A DNA stretch of 64,000 bases from Nodosilinea sp. E11 (GCF_032813545.1 NZ_CP136520.1:5388001-5452000), one strand, 5' to 3'. Shown: positions 17,501-26,072, numbered from the stretch's first letter. Notes: a model not told the origin generated them from the sequence alone. A program made the numbers and translations.

Positions 17501-17746
17501 AGCGCCGCCCCAGGTGGTAGTGACGGTGGCGATCGCCAGGGCAATATCCGGGTTCGACTCTTTGACCATCGAGCCGTAGGCCAGCAGCCCGCCAAACACC
17601 ATCAGCAGGGTCAGCAAAATGCCAAACACCGTGCGCAGAAAGAAAAAGCGGGTCAACGGGGAACTCGATTGCGCCGCCGGTTGGCCCAGGGGAGCCGGGT
17701 CAGGTTCAGGGACGGAGTTCTGAACGGGGATGTTATGAGCAGCCAT
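14537..17746 (-). CDS. RND multidrug efflux permease (HAE1/AcrB-like)
   Basis: 1069 residues with the RND layout: TM1 near 33-57, a porter domain with PETIEQQV and RLREAVSRAESNLP, a TM2-6 block around 355-520, a second porter domain, and TM8-12 near 930-1060. It uses proton flow to expel compounds across the inner membrane. In TM4 the usual Asp-Asp pair is reduced to VDV (LALGMLVDVFILMMEGMHEAI), so only one of the two proton-relay acids is present. It forms an operon with the adaptor gene, whose stop codon lies only 2 bases upstream. A TetR-type regulator sits next to the pair. Substrates cannot be read from sequence. Confidence 0.88.
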   Translation of the reverse strand: MAAHNIPVQNSVPEPDPAPLGQPAAQSSSPLTRFFFLRTVFGILLTLLMVFGGLLAYGSMVKESNPDIALAIATVTTTWGGADPETIEQQVTNELEKEIQSVEGVSTLDSASFSGFSLINVEFRADADVDQSIQRLREAVSRAESNLPREADQPSVQAISVTDAPILTVALFGDLDPAILSQAAQRLQDRLEKVPGVTEVDLGGARDEVVQVLMDPNQLTSLGISPMTVANRLRTANSDMPLDDIESDAIGTQVRFYGRFRQLEDLQNLPITRLDGRVVRLSELADIRRELEPETSLAAISIAGSDYTSVVSVSIKKVPGQDTIRVIDSVLADLEAAQGDPTLWPPGMDYAVTADDSELIWEQLGNLFTNAIQAMIAVFAVLFVALSWREALIAGLSIPLTFLGTLTVLWLTGSTLNNMVLIGMVLALGMLVDVFILMMEGMHEAIFASGLSFNQAALKTVKTYAAPAFAGQLTTILAMTPLLAIGGTLGKFIRLLPLTAVICLLLSFAIALLIDIPLSRYLLGNIKDRRKSRVDRLSETASARFVHWSLRYTVRSKTTARAWTLFALTLFVTATLAFSQIPTVFFPDEDSVKLSINVELPPNTTLAVSQTVADDLGETLRQKDYFDNVIKYAGQSSTLVSTGTLQPTTGSYLLGFSGILVPEGDRNQVSQAIANDLRVELNQSLAQYPGATLLVSTESSTGAGDPIQIEITGSDMTELRQLSNQVQNLLRQVPGATDVRDNLGNLQSDLRLIPRRAELDFYGLNEDELATQARYYMTDTEVGQFVIGGNQDDIDIRLSTAWPSRQGTVGGPTRRDELSLVRFFGSNPDQPVVPAGAVVEAVQGQSPLSITHRGGQRTVTVLAKNTNRTVGEILADAEPLLADSQATWPTGYSYAFAGEAEDQAETFGSAGQALVLAIFLVFAVLVLQLNSFSQPIIILMTIPLALIGTFGGFFLAWIPFSFTAFIGIIALVGIVVNNAIVMVDTMNTYRQDGMTVQKAAAHGVSDRLRPILTTSITTIIGLVPLAFSSPRWMPLCSTIIFGLIAATGIALIVIPCLYLQFTPKLEERV

Positions 17747-17748
17747 GG

Positions 17749-19335
17749 CTACAGCCCTCCTTGAGTGGCGCGATCGCCGACCACGCGCACGGTGGCCCCG
17801 TCGGCCAGACCGTTTTGACCCACGGTGACGATCTGTTCTCCGGCCTGCAGGCCGCTGAGAACCTCCCGCTGGTCAAACCCTTCCAGGCCCAGCTCCACGG
17901 GCCGCTGCTCGACGGTGCTAGTCGCTTCGTTGACCACAAAGACGTAGGCCCCCTGATCGCGAAAGGCGATCGCATTCAGCGGCACCACCACGGTATCGCC
18001 CTGCTCAGCGGCGGCAATCCAGAGATTGACGCTGGCCCCGTGCTGGAGATTACCCGAGCCGCTGGTCATCCGCGCCGTCGCCTGAATCGCCCGGTTGCCG
18101 GGGCTGACCGCCGGATTCACCGCAAAGATGCTGCCCTGGGCCTGGGCGCTGTCGATCAGGCTACCCCCGGCCTGGGATTGAGTTAGGGCTGTGCCATTGC
18201 TGGCGGTCACCAGGGCCGTCTGGCCGGGCTGAATGCGATCGCCCACACCCGCCGACAGGTCGGCCACCACCTCAAACTCGCTGGGGTCAATCACCACAAT
18301 CGGCACCCGGCTCAGCAGCTCCTGGTAGTTGCCCAGCTGCGACGACACCGCCTGGAGGCTGTAGTACTCGTTCTCGCGAATATTGAGGTAGGCGACAATG
18401 CCATCAAAGGGGGCGTAGAGCCGCGTGCCTTCGAGGGTCACCTGGGCCTGGTTGAGCCGGGCCTGGGCGGTGGCAATCTGCGAATCTGTCGCCCGGAGCT
18501 GCTCCCGCGCCGACTGCACCTGGGCCTGGGCGGTGCTGACCTGGGCCTGGGCCGTCTGCACCTGAGCCTGGGCCGCTGCCGCCTGGCTACCCGCATCCTG
18601 TACGGTGCCGCGCCGATTGTCGAGATCACTGGCGGAAATTGCCCCCTGGCTAAACAGCTGCTGATACCGCTGCAATTCGGTTTGGGCCAGATTTTGCGCT
18701 GTTTGGGCCTGGGCTACCTGGGCCTCGGCCTGGGCCACCTGGGCTCGGGCCGAGGCCACCTGCGACTCCATCTGGGCCACATTGGCGGTCGCGGCCCCGC
18801 GCTGCCGCTGGGCTTCATTCACCTGAGCCTCCGCCTGGTTGATGTCGGCCTGGAGGGTGCGATCGTCGATCTGGGCCAGCAGTTCTCCCTGGCGCACGGC
18901 GTCGCCCGCCCGCAGGGTGCGCCCCTCGCGGCTGGCCAAATAGGTGATATCGCCATCGACATCAAAGGCCAGGTGCTTAAACCGCACCGCCTGCACCGTG
19001 CCCTCGCTCGACACCCAGGCCTGAATCGAGCCTCGCTCTGCGGTCACCGTTTGCACCGTCAGAGGTGCCGGGGCCGCCACCACCGCCGCTTCGCTGGCGG
19101 CATCTCGCAGACGCACCACCGAAATACCGCCCACGGTAAACACCACCCCCACCAGGGGAATCAGCCACCAAAAGCGCCTAAGCCGGGACTGTCGATTCGG
19201 TGTAGATGCAGGACTAGAAGCAGGTCTGGAGTCGGGGGGAGCAGAGCCGGGAGACTCAGCCGTAGCCAGCGGCGGCGAGTCTAGTTTTGTCGAGTCTGGG
19301 GCGGTAGCGTCGGACGGATAGGGTTGAGAAACCAT
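17749..19335 (-). CDS. RND efflux periplasmic adaptor (membrane fusion protein)
   Basis: About 528 residues from MVSQPYPSD. A proline- and serine-rich cytosolic leader is followed by a single membrane anchor (FWWLIPLVGVVFTVGGISVV, roughly residues 56-75) and a lipoyl-like half. A long helical hairpin follows, made of repeated AQAQVxxA heptads (about residues 130-290). The second lipoyl half (TRLYAPFDGIVAYLNIRENEYY), the beta-barrel and the membrane-proximal domain complete it. The hairpin is longer than usual because of the AQAQV repeats. It bridges the permease encoded next to an outer-membrane channel, which is not encoded nearby. I chose the internal ATG at 19335 because the extra N-terminal 17 codons have no family counterpart. 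Confidence 0.86.
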   Translation of the reverse strand: MVSQPYPSDATAPDSTKLDSPPLATAESPGSAPPDSRPASSPASTPNRQSRLRRFWWLIPLVGVVFTVGGISVVRLRDAASEAAVVAAPAPLTVQTVTAERGSIQAWVSSEGTVQAVRFKHLAFDVDGDITYLASREGRTLRAGDAVRQGELLAQIDDRTLQADINQAEAQVNEAQRQRGAATANVAQMESQVASARAQVAQAEAQVAQAQTAQNLAQTELQRYQQLFSQGAISASDLDNRRGTVQDAGSQAAAAQAQVQTAQAQVSTAQAQVQSAREQLRATDSQIATAQARLNQAQVTLEGTRLYAPFDGIVAYLNIRENEYYSLQAVSSQLGNYQELLSRVPIVVIDPSEFEVVADLSAGVGDRIQPGQTALVTASNGTALTQSQAGGSLIDSAQAQGSIFAVNPAVSPGNRAIQATARMTSGSGNLQHGASVNLWIAAAEQGDTVVVPLNAIAFRDQGAYVFVVNEATSTVEQRPVELGLEGFDQREVLSGLQAGEQIVTVGQNGLADGATVRVVGDRATQGGL

Positions 19336-19414
19336 GGCAATCACTGGGCAGAAATATGAACAGGACGAACGGTGAGCTTCTGACAATCAGAGGCTCATAG
19401 GCAAAGGGGGATGC

Positions 19415-19490
19415 GGTTTACGGTCTGCGGTTTACGGCAAGATGACAGGTCGGCGGGGTTTACGGTTCACGGTCTGCGGTTTAAGGCAAG
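19415..19490. repeat. Direct repeat between adaptor and TetR-type gene
   Basis: A 27-bp unit GGTTTACGGTCTGCGGTTTA plus CGGCAAG at 19415-19441 recurs with two changes at 19464-19490. The following bases (about 19491-19530) hold inverted versions of GGTTCACGG. This belongs to the class of short 7-mer-based repeats common between cyanobacterial genes. Confidence 0.6.
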
Positions 19491-19556
19491 CTGTGAACCG
19501 TGTACCTGAAACCGTGAACCCTAGCTCACCCCCATCAACATCAGCTTGGTCACGTA

Positions 19557-20228
19557 TTAGTGGGGGGCCGGGTTGGGCGATCGCCCCAAGCCGTGCTCCA
19601 GCACTCGCACCAGATCGTCAAAGGTCTGCTCAATGGCAGCACAATCCTCCTGGGAGAGCTGACTTTGAGCCAGCTGTTCTGGCGTTAGGCCCAACCGCTG
19701 GGGAATAAAGTCTCGTAGCCGGTGAGCTAGGGTGCTGAGCATAAATACCGCAAAGTCGGTATCGATACTGGGGTCGATATCGCCCTGGGCAATCCCCTGT
19801 TCGACCAGCTCACGGGTGTAGCCCAAGGAAGCGATCTGGGTCCGTTTCAGCACCTCATCGCGGAAGTAGAGGTCGCCGTAGAAGGCCCGGTTGACGATCT
19901 GGCTCAGGGCCGGGTGGGCCAGGTCAAACTGGGTGCTAGCACTGAACAGCCAGCGCAGATAGCCAAAGAAGCCAAGCTGCGAGTCTGGGGGATGAGAGGC
20001 TTTGAAGTAGGCGATTTTTTGCTCTGTAGCCAGGTCGATCAGATGCAGGTAAAGGTCTTTTTTGTCAGCGAAATATTGGTAAAAACTTCCCTTGGCGATC
20101 TTGGCCTGTTTGGTGATGTTAGAAATCGAGGCGCTGTCGTAGTCCGTGCTGGCAAATTCTGCGATCGCGCAATTGACAATCCCCTGGCGCTTGGCATTGG
20201 GTAGGTTAAAAAAGGTGGCGTTGGGCAT
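19557..20228 (-). CDS. TetR/AcrR-family transcriptional regulator
   Basis: 223 residues. The N-terminal helix-turn-helix (about residues 13-58) shows the TetR pattern: AKRQGIVNCAIAEFASTDYDSASISNITKQAKIAKGSFYQYFADKKDLYLHLI in family terms, with KGSFYQYF as the hallmark of the recognition helix end. The C-terminal helical ligand-binding domain is unassigned. It is transcribed in the same direction as the RND efflux pair, one gene upstream, and most likely represses that pair and itself. A 32-bp palindrome lies 25 bases upstream of its start codon. Confidence 0.85.
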   Translation of the reverse strand: MPNATFFNLPNAKRQGIVNCAIAEFASTDYDSASISNITKQAKIAKGSFYQYFADKKDLYLHLIDLATEQKIAYFKASHPPDSQLGFFGYLRWLFSASTQFDLAHPALSQIVNRAFYGDLYFRDEVLKRTQIASLGYTRELVEQGIAQGDIDPSIDTDFAVFMLSTLAHRLRDFIPQRLGLTPEQLAQSQLSQEDCAAIEQTFDDLVRVLEHGLGRSPNPAPH

Positions 20229-20252
20229 AGGCGGCAGAGCGACAATCGCAGG

Positions 20253-20284
20253 GTGACTGATCGGTCATATGACTGGGTAGTCAC
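20253..20284. promoter_or_regulatory. Candidate TetR-type operator
   Basis: 32-bp imperfect palindrome with outer arms GTGACT and AGTCAC and a centre GGTCATATGACT. Twelve of sixteen positions pair between halves. It sits immediately upstream of the TetR-type gene, where an autoregulatory site is expected, and includes the TGACNNNCGGTCA type of half-site often seen for this family. Confidence 0.6.
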
Positions 20285-20363
20285 ACCCTAACAAATATTC
20301 CCGCCGCTGTCGACTTGGTCGATGCTTTAGCCTGCATTATTCATAACGCTAAGGCGATGCCCG

Positions 20364-21920
20364 TCATCTCTGTGAATAATATGGATCAATGTCTTGTTCT
20401 AAGCAGCGATCGTAGATGCGGCGGTAGTAGGGCAATAGCTCCTTTACCGTGGCTTCCGAGGCTTCGAGGTTTGGTAATAGCTGCCGGTGTAGCTCACAGA
20501 TTTTTTCAATGATCTGCGGCTCATCAAGGGTAATAAGGCGGCTGTTTTCCATCACTACAGCACCATCGACGATGACTAAGTCTACCGAGCCGCCGGTTTC
20601 AGCGTAGGTGAGCTGTCGCAGCGGATGGTTAAGCGGCACAAAGGGCATGCGATCGCATCGATAGCCCACCAGATCGGCCTGGTAGCCCACCGCGATTTTG
20701 CCCAGATCACTACCGTGGCCAAAGGCTTTTGCCCCGCCAACGGTGCCGCAGTGAAACGCTTCTGCTGCCGAGACCCATTGCTCGGGCGGGTCGTGGGGCG
20801 ACTTATTCAGCAGGGCGGCGGCCTGAACGACGGAGAGCATATTGACGCTGTCGCGGGAGCCGCAGCCATCGCTGGCCAGGGCCACGTTGACATTGGCTGC
20901 GAGAAAGGATCGCAAGGGCATCGACCCACTGCCCAGCTTGAGGTTAGACAGCGGGTTGTAAACGGCGCTGGCCCCCGAGCGGCTGAGTGTTTCAATATCA
21001 TCAGGGGTCAGCCACACGCAGTGCTGAAGGGCCAGACGCTCAGACAAAACCCCTAAATCGTCTAAATAATCGACCATAGAGCGCTGGTAGAACAGCTGAC
21101 CCGTCACCGCCTGCAAGCGGGTTTCAAGCAGGTGGAGAATCATCGGCAGGTCGTAGGTTTCGGCCAGGGCGGCCAGTTCCTTTAAAAAAGCAGCGGTACA
21201 GCGCTGGGGGGCCGAAGGGGCGACTACATACCCGACCCGATGCTGGCGGGGATGGCGGGTTTTGGCCAGGTGGTGAGCAATGTCTAGCTGGCGATCGCGG
21301 TTGGGGGCTCCCTGGCGATCGAGGGCCTGACGCTGGGCGGCGGGCATTTCCTCATCAAAGAAGGGCACCGCCCGGTAGAAGGGTAAATCGTAGAGGCTGA
21401 CGCTGACTAAGGCCCGCAGACCAATGTCATCGTAGGCGCGAAACACCGCCTCAATGCAATCGATCGAGAGCTGGGGGGCCTGGTTTACGTCATCGACCAC
21501 AAAGGTAGTGCCCGTGCGCAGGGCTTCGATCGCGCCAATCAGCGTCCGCAGGTAGACCTGGTCAGGGGTGAGGGCCGGGGGTGGCACCGGCGGGCGAACA
21601 AAATGCATCCACAGTTCTAGGGGCAAATTGTCGAAGCGACCCTTGTGGAAATGCTCATGGGAGTGAAAATGGCCGTTGATTAAACCGGGGGCCACCAGCC
21701 GATGGGTGGCGTCGACCACCGCACAGTCGGGGGGATGAGCCAGATCTGGCCCCAGGGCCGTGATCACCCCCTGCTCGATCAAAATATCGGTGTGGGGCAG
21801 CGCCGGAGCGTGGGCGGAGGGCAACACCAGGGCGTTTTTAACGATCAGGTTGCCCGGAGATTGGTTGCCCGAAGACTTGTTGCCCGAAGCCAGATTGCTC
21901 GAAGACTGAATTGCAGCCAT
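20364..21920 (-). CDS. Amidohydrolase-superfamily deaminase/chlorohydrolase-like enzyme
   Basis: 518 residues. It has the metal-dependent hydrolase barrel of the AtzB/TrzN/guanine- and cytosine-deaminase group: the first ligand pair is in GLINGHFHSHEH (about residues 80-90). Further ligand positions are HLLETR, HCVWL and ASDGCGSRDS. The N-terminal beta domain carries LIVKNALVLPS, preceded by a Ser/Gly/Asn-rich leader (SGNKSSGNQSPGN) that comes from a short repeated DNA unit, so the true start may be downstream of 21920. It likely hydrolyses an amino or other leaving group from a heterocycle. It lies 15 bases after the hydantoinase gene, in the same operon. Confidence 0.82.
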   Translation of the reverse strand: MAAIQSSSNLASGNKSSGNQSPGNLIVKNALVLPSAHAPALPHTDILIEQGVITALGPDLAHPPDCAVVDATHRLVAPGLINGHFHSHEHFHKGRFDNLPLELWMHFVRPPVPPPALTPDQVYLRTLIGAIEALRTGTTFVVDDVNQAPQLSIDCIEAVFRAYDDIGLRALVSVSLYDLPFYRAVPFFDEEMPAAQRQALDRQGAPNRDRQLDIAHHLAKTRHPRQHRVGYVVAPSAPQRCTAAFLKELAALAETYDLPMILHLLETRLQAVTGQLFYQRSMVDYLDDLGVLSERLALQHCVWLTPDDIETLSRSGASAVYNPLSNLKLGSGSMPLRSFLAANVNVALASDGCGSRDSVNMLSVVQAAALLNKSPHDPPEQWVSAAEAFHCGTVGGAKAFGHGSDLGKIAVGYQADLVGYRCDRMPFVPLNHPLRQLTYAETGGSVDLVIVDGAVVMENSRLITLDEPQIIEKICELHRQLLPNLEASEATVKELLPYYRRIYDRCLEQDIDPYYSQR

Positions 21921-21935
21921 AAAGCGATTAAACCT

Positions 21936-23369
21936 TTAAACAACGGGGCGATCGCGGCGGTAGGGTTTGGCATAGGCGGGGCGATCGCAGGCTAAAAACT
22001 CGCCCCGCCCAGCTGCGGCGGTGAACTGCCCCTGCTGATAGACCACCTCGCCCCGCGAGAGCACCACTTCGGGCCAGGCTTGCAGGGTCATACCCGCGTA
22101 GGGGGTGTAGTCAACGTTATGGTGCAGGCGATCGTTGGTGAGGGTGATCGACTGATCGGTGTTCCAAATCACCACATCGGCATCGCTGCCAATGGCGATC
22201 GTGCCTTTGCGAGGATACAGCCCGTAGAGCTTGGCCGGGTTGGTAGCGGTGAGAGCGACAAAGGTGTTGATATCAATCCGCTCCTGCAAGACGCCCTCAG
22301 AAAACAGCAGCGGCAGGCGAGTCTCAATGCCCGGTATGCCATTGGGCACATACTTGAACGATGCCTGAGTGCCCTGAATCTGCTTCCCCAACGGGTCGGC
22401 ATAGCGAAAGGGGGCATGGTCGGAGGAAAACACCTGAAACACTCCATTCACCAGCCCATCCCAAACGACCTGCTGGTTGGCTTTATCCCGAGGGGGAGGG
22501 CTACAAATGCATTTGGCCCCCTCAAACCCGTGCTCGCCACCCAAATCCTCCTCGGTGAGAAACAGGTACTGGGGGCAGGTTTCGCCATAGATTCTCAGAC
22601 CGCGATTTTGAGCCCACTGAATTTGCTCGATCGCCTCGGCCCCAGACACATGCACAATCAAAATCGGTACATCCACCAGCTCGGCCAGGGCGATCGCCCG
22701 GTGGGTGGCCTCTCGCTCAACCAGCATGGGCCGAGAGGCGGCGTGGTAACGGGGGGCTAGGCGGCCCAGGCGCTCTAGCTGCTGCACCATCCAGCCAATG
22801 CAGTCGGCATTTTCGGCATGGATCATGACGAAAGCCTGCTCTTGCCGGGCCAGGGCGAGTATATCGAGCACCTGGCGATCGTTGAGCTTGAGGTCGTCAT
22901 AGGTCATGTAGATTTTGAAGGAGGTATACCCCATCTGAATCAGTTGGGGCAGCTCGGTCTCTAGCACCTCCGGGGTGGGGTCTGACACGATTAAGTGAAA
23001 GGCATAGTCAATCACCGGCTTACCGTCGGCCCGCTGGTGGTAGTCGGCGACGGCATCTTTGAGCGATCCGCCTTTCATCTGGCAGGCGAAGGGAATCACC
23101 GTGGTGGTGCCCCCACAGGCGGCGGATACGGTGCCAGTATAAAAATCATCGGCCATCACCGAGCCATCGGACATCGGCTGATCGAGGTGGCAATGGGCGT
23201 CTACCCCGCCCGGCAAAACCCACTGCCCCGCCGCATCAATCACCCGATCGCCCTCTAGATGCTCGGCCAGGGCCACAATACGGCCATCCTTAATGCCCAG
23301 GTCGCATTGCATGATGTCTGTGGCCGTGGCCACAGTGCCACCGCGAATCACCAGATCCAGAGTTGTCAT
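21936..23369 (-). CDS. Dihydropyrimidinase/hydantoinase
   Basis: 477 residues of the cyclic-amidohydrolase family. Key features are H59-C-H61 (GGVDAHCHLDQP), the lysine expected to be carbamylated in TSFKIYMTY (Lys152), MIHAEN and LIVHVSG for the other histidines, and the acid in FSSDHAPF. Together they make a complete binuclear metal site. The family opens cyclic amide rings (dihydrouracil, hydantoins). It is the first gene of a two-gene minus-strand operon, divergent from the racemase-like gene; the shared 228-base promoter region carries a CTGTATACAG palindrome. A strictly pyrimidine-catabolic dihydropyrimidinase is possible, but no dihydropyrimidine dehydrogenase is seen here. Confidence 0.88.
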   Translation of the reverse strand: MTTLDLVIRGGTVATATDIMQCDLGIKDGRIVALAEHLEGDRVIDAAGQWVLPGGVDAHCHLDQPMSDGSVMADDFYTGTVSAACGGTTTVIPFACQMKGGSLKDAVADYHQRADGKPVIDYAFHLIVSDPTPEVLETELPQLIQMGYTSFKIYMTYDDLKLNDRQVLDILALARQEQAFVMIHAENADCIGWMVQQLERLGRLAPRYHAASRPMLVEREATHRAIALAELVDVPILIVHVSGAEAIEQIQWAQNRGLRIYGETCPQYLFLTEEDLGGEHGFEGAKCICSPPPRDKANQQVVWDGLVNGVFQVFSSDHAPFRYADPLGKQIQGTQASFKYVPNGIPGIETRLPLLFSEGVLQERIDINTFVALTATNPAKLYGLYPRKGTIAIGSDADVVIWNTDQSITLTNDRLHHNVDYTPYAGMTLQAWPEVVLSRGEVVYQQGQFTAAAGRGEFLACDRPAYAKPYRRDRPVV

Positions 23370-23485
23370 GTCAAGATACCCTCAGGGTGAGCTGGGCCAT
23401 ACTCCGATTTCATACTGGGTCAAGTCTGCTCTAATTTTTATGACTAGAGCCTTTCGGAGTTCGTTAGGCTAAATTTATCCACAGA

Positions 23486-23495
23486 CTGTATACAG
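23486..23495. promoter_or_regulatory. GTATAC-centred operator candidate, divergent promoter 1
   Basis: Perfect 10-bp palindrome CTGTATACAG between the hydantoinase gene and the racemase-like gene. A degenerate relative (AGCTGTATAGCT) follows at about 23509-23520. The same core occurs in the two other divergent promoters of this island. Confidence 0.55.
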
Positions 23496-23597
23496 AAATA
23501 ATGATAGAAGCTGTATAGCTAGTTACGAAGTTTGGCGGCGCTGTCTGCTCAGATCCCGCCCTTGATTGCCCCTGTTCTCAACTCTCTTAGAGCCGCA

Positions 23598-24281
23598 ATG
23601 AAACTACTGTTGGTCAACAGCAACTCTACCCAGACGGTGAGCGATCGCATGGTGGCGATCGCCCGCACCGTCGCCGCCCCCGACACCACCATTACCGGCC
23701 TTACTGCCCCAGGCCATGCCGTGATTCGCTCCCATTTTGAATTTGCCGAAGCCGCCGTTCAGACCGTTGCGACCCTCAAAGCCCATGCTTCCGGTCATGA
23801 CGCCGCCATCATCGGCTGCTTTGGCGATCCGGGGCTGAAGGCGGCCCGTCACGAGCTGGCCATCCCCGTGGTTGGCATCGCTGAGGCGGCGATGTTGAGT
23901 GCCCACCTGCTGGGGGGCTACTACAGCATTGTCACCTTCGGCGCGCACAACGCCATGACGATTACCGACCTGGCCCGCAGCTACGGGCTGCACACCCGGC
24001 TGGCCTCCGTTCGCATTGCCGACATCAGCTATGGGGCCGTTTTGGCCGATCCTAACCAGGCGATCGCCGCCTGCCGAGCCGCCTGCCAGCAGGCCCTAGA
24101 CCAAGACAACGCCGATGTGCTGATTTTGGGCGGTGGCCCAGTCACCGGGCTCTCGACCCAGCTCGCCGCCGACTTGGGGGTGCCCGTGCTCGATGGCGTT
24201 GCCTGCGCCACCAAACTAGCCGAATCTTTGGTGGCCTGCGGCTACACCACCAGCCGCCGAGGGCTATACCAACCCTGCTAA
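23598..24281 (+). CDS. Asp/Glu/hydantoin racemase-family protein with one catalytic Cys
   Basis: 227 residues from MKLLLVNSNSTQ. It has the two-domain racemase fold of hydantoin and allantoin racemases. The first catalytic cysteine is in IIGCFGDPG (Cys74). At the second position, where two-base racemases have a Cys in an ILGC-type motif, this protein has LILGGGPVTGL (Gly179-180). With one Cys it may be a non-racemase, for example a decarboxylase- or isomerase-like member, or it may use another residue. The ATG at 23598 was preferred to the longer frame from 23532 because family members begin at this point. Divergent from the hydantoinase; the 3' end overlaps the convergent amidase gene by 4 bases. 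Confidence 0.8.
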   Translation: MKLLLVNSNSTQTVSDRMVAIARTVAAPDTTITGLTAPGHAVIRSHFEFAEAAVQTVATLKAHASGHDAAIIGCFGDPGLKAARHELAIPVVGIAEAAMLSAHLLGGYYSIVTFGAHNAMTITDLARSYGLHTRLASVRIADISYGAVLADPNQAIAACRAACQQALDQDNADVLILGGGPVTGLSTQLAADLGVPVLDGVACATKLAESLVACGYTTSRRGLYQPC

Positions 24282-25639
24282 ACCGGTGGCTCTACCTGGC
24301 AGGCATCGCCCAGTTGGGCCATCACCCAATCGGCTACGGCCAAGAGGTGCCAGTCGGCACCCCGCGCCCCCACCAGCTGCATCGCCAGGGGCAGATTATG
24401 CTTAGCCCTCCCGACCGGCACACTCAGCGCCGGGACACCCAACAGGGTCCAGGGGCCGCAAAACTTAAAGGAGCCGGTATTCTGCAAGCCTTCCGGGGCT
24501 GGCCCGGTGGTGACCGGGGTGACCAGGGCATCAAACTCCGCCCAGATGGGCGCTAAAGCAGCGCTGTAGTCAACCACGGCTTGCCGCGCTGCCCCGTAGG
24601 CCAAGCTGCCGTAGGTGCGACCCCGCTCAATCACCTGCCGCAGTTGGGGAGATAGGGCCTCACCGTGGCGATCGTAGTCTGGGCCATGGTTGACCGCCGC
24701 GCCACAGGCCATCAGCACATCGATGGTGGCTAGATAGTCCTCCCAGGTGGAGGGCATCGAGACTTCGGCTACGGTTGCTCCGGCCTGGGCCAGTTTCTCC
24801 AGGCTATCGACTAGGGCGGCTTGGGCCTCGGCTTCCACCTCATGCCAAGCGGAGGTGCGCACAAACCCGAGCCGAGGCGATCGTCCCAGCTGAAGCGGCT
24901 CGTTGGGCATCCCCGCCCCTAAACAATCTGGCCCCAAACAATCGGGGTCGCGGCCATCGGTACCCATCAGCACCGAGCAGAGCAGGGCAATATCGGCCAG
25001 GCTGCGGGCAAACACCCCCACATGGTCGAGATCGCGACAGACGGGCATCACCCCAAACCGAGAGATGGTGCCAAAGCTGGGCTTAAACCCCAGCACCCCG
25101 CAGTAGGCCGCCGGGCGCAGCACCGACCCCCCAGTTTGGGTGCCAATGGCGACCGGCACCATGCGATCGGCCACCGCTGCCGCCGAGCCGCTAGAGCTAC
25201 CGCCAGGGCTGTGGTTCGGGTTGTGAGGATTCTTGGTTTTGCCAGCTCTGGCCAGGGCGTACTCGGTAGACACCGTTTTGCCCATGATGATCGCCCCGGC
25301 GGCCCGCAAGCGCTCTACCACCGCCGCATCGTAATTTAGCTGCTGGCCCGCATGGATAGGGGTGCCCCAACCGGTGGGCATATCTGCCGTGGCGCAGATG
25401 TCTTTGACTGCCACCGGAATGCCGTGGAGAGCGCCTAGGGGTTTCGCTGCGTCTGAGGTGCGATCGCAGGCGATCGCCTGATCGATCACCTGGTTGGCAT
25501 TCAAATACTGCCAGGCTTCAACCACCCTTTCTCGTTGATTGACGCGCTCTAGACAGGCTTGTGCCAGCTCCAGCGATGAAACTTTGGATGCCGACAAGTG
25601 AGCGATCGCTTCAGTCGCAGTCAGATGATAGATAGTCAT
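24278..25639 (-). CDS. Amidase-signature family amidase
   Basis: 453 residues with the amidase-signature core: catalytic Lys in GIPVAVKDI, the Gly/Ser-rich loop PGGSSSGSAAAVA and the nucleophile region IGTQTGGSVLRPAA. These supply the Ser-cisSer-Lys triad. It should cleave a linear amide, plausibly a carbamoyl or acyl amide produced by ring opening in the same pathway. Its stop codon overlaps that of the convergent racemase-like gene. Divergent from the amidohydrolase gene at 26299, across a 660-base spacer with two GTATAC palindromes. A GatA-like role is unlikely because no GatB or GatC is near and the context is catabolic. Confidence 0.85.
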   Translation of the reverse strand: MTIYHLTATEAIAHLSASKVSSLELAQACLERVNQRERVVEAWQYLNANQVIDQAIACDRTSDAAKPLGALHGIPVAVKDICATADMPTGWGTPIHAGQQLNYDAAVVERLRAAGAIIMGKTVSTEYALARAGKTKNPHNPNHSPGGSSSGSAAAVADRMVPVAIGTQTGGSVLRPAAYCGVLGFKPSFGTISRFGVMPVCRDLDHVGVFARSLADIALLCSVLMGTDGRDPDCLGPDCLGAGMPNEPLQLGRSPRLGFVRTSAWHEVEAEAQAALVDSLEKLAQAGATVAEVSMPSTWEDYLATIDVLMACGAAVNHGPDYDRHGEALSPQLRQVIERGRTYGSLAYGAARQAVVDYSAALAPIWAEFDALVTPVTTGPAPEGLQNTGSFKFCGPWTLLGVPALSVPVGRAKHNLPLAMQLVGARGADWHLLAVADWVMAQLGDACQVEPPV

Positions 25640-26062
25640 AGGGCTAAAAACTACTTTCAGGTCAGTGACAGGACCCTACAAACGGTAGCGCTGTATTGTA
25701 CGCAAACCGACTCTGTTTAGAATGACATTTACAAACGTGGGATGCACCCATGTAGGTCGATGAGTCAACTAATTTTGGGATACCTTTTTTTAATCAATCC
25801 ATGAATTTTGCTTATAGCAAGTCTCAATTTAGGCAGATATGTCCTGGCCTAGCTTTAGTCCTAGACGGCAAAATAGGGCAGCTTTAGAGACAGCTTTAGG
25901 GGCTAGATCTCAGGTATTGGGAACATCCCATTAAGAGACAACGGGGAGCTTTATGGTGTACTTTACTCCTCTAAGGCACTCTGCTTAAAAACCCTCCTCC
26001 ACAGGGAAGCTGGAAATATTTCACTAATCGTATAAGCCTATACATTCCCCTCAAGATGATGG

Positions 26063-26072
26063 ATGTATACAA
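26063..26072. promoter_or_regulatory. GTATAC-centred operator candidate, divergent promoter 2 (site a)
   Basis: ATGTATACAA, a near-perfect palindrome in the amidase/amidohydrolase divergent spacer. It matches the sites at 23486 and 36167. Confidence 0.5.

Noticed and set aside
22080..22760. 226-codon plus-strand frame inside the hydantoinase gene
   Set aside because: Antisense shadow of a gene with all catalytic motifs.
22920..22928. GTATAC inside the hydantoinase coding region as an operator
   Set aside because: No flanking symmetry and within a gene; expected by chance.
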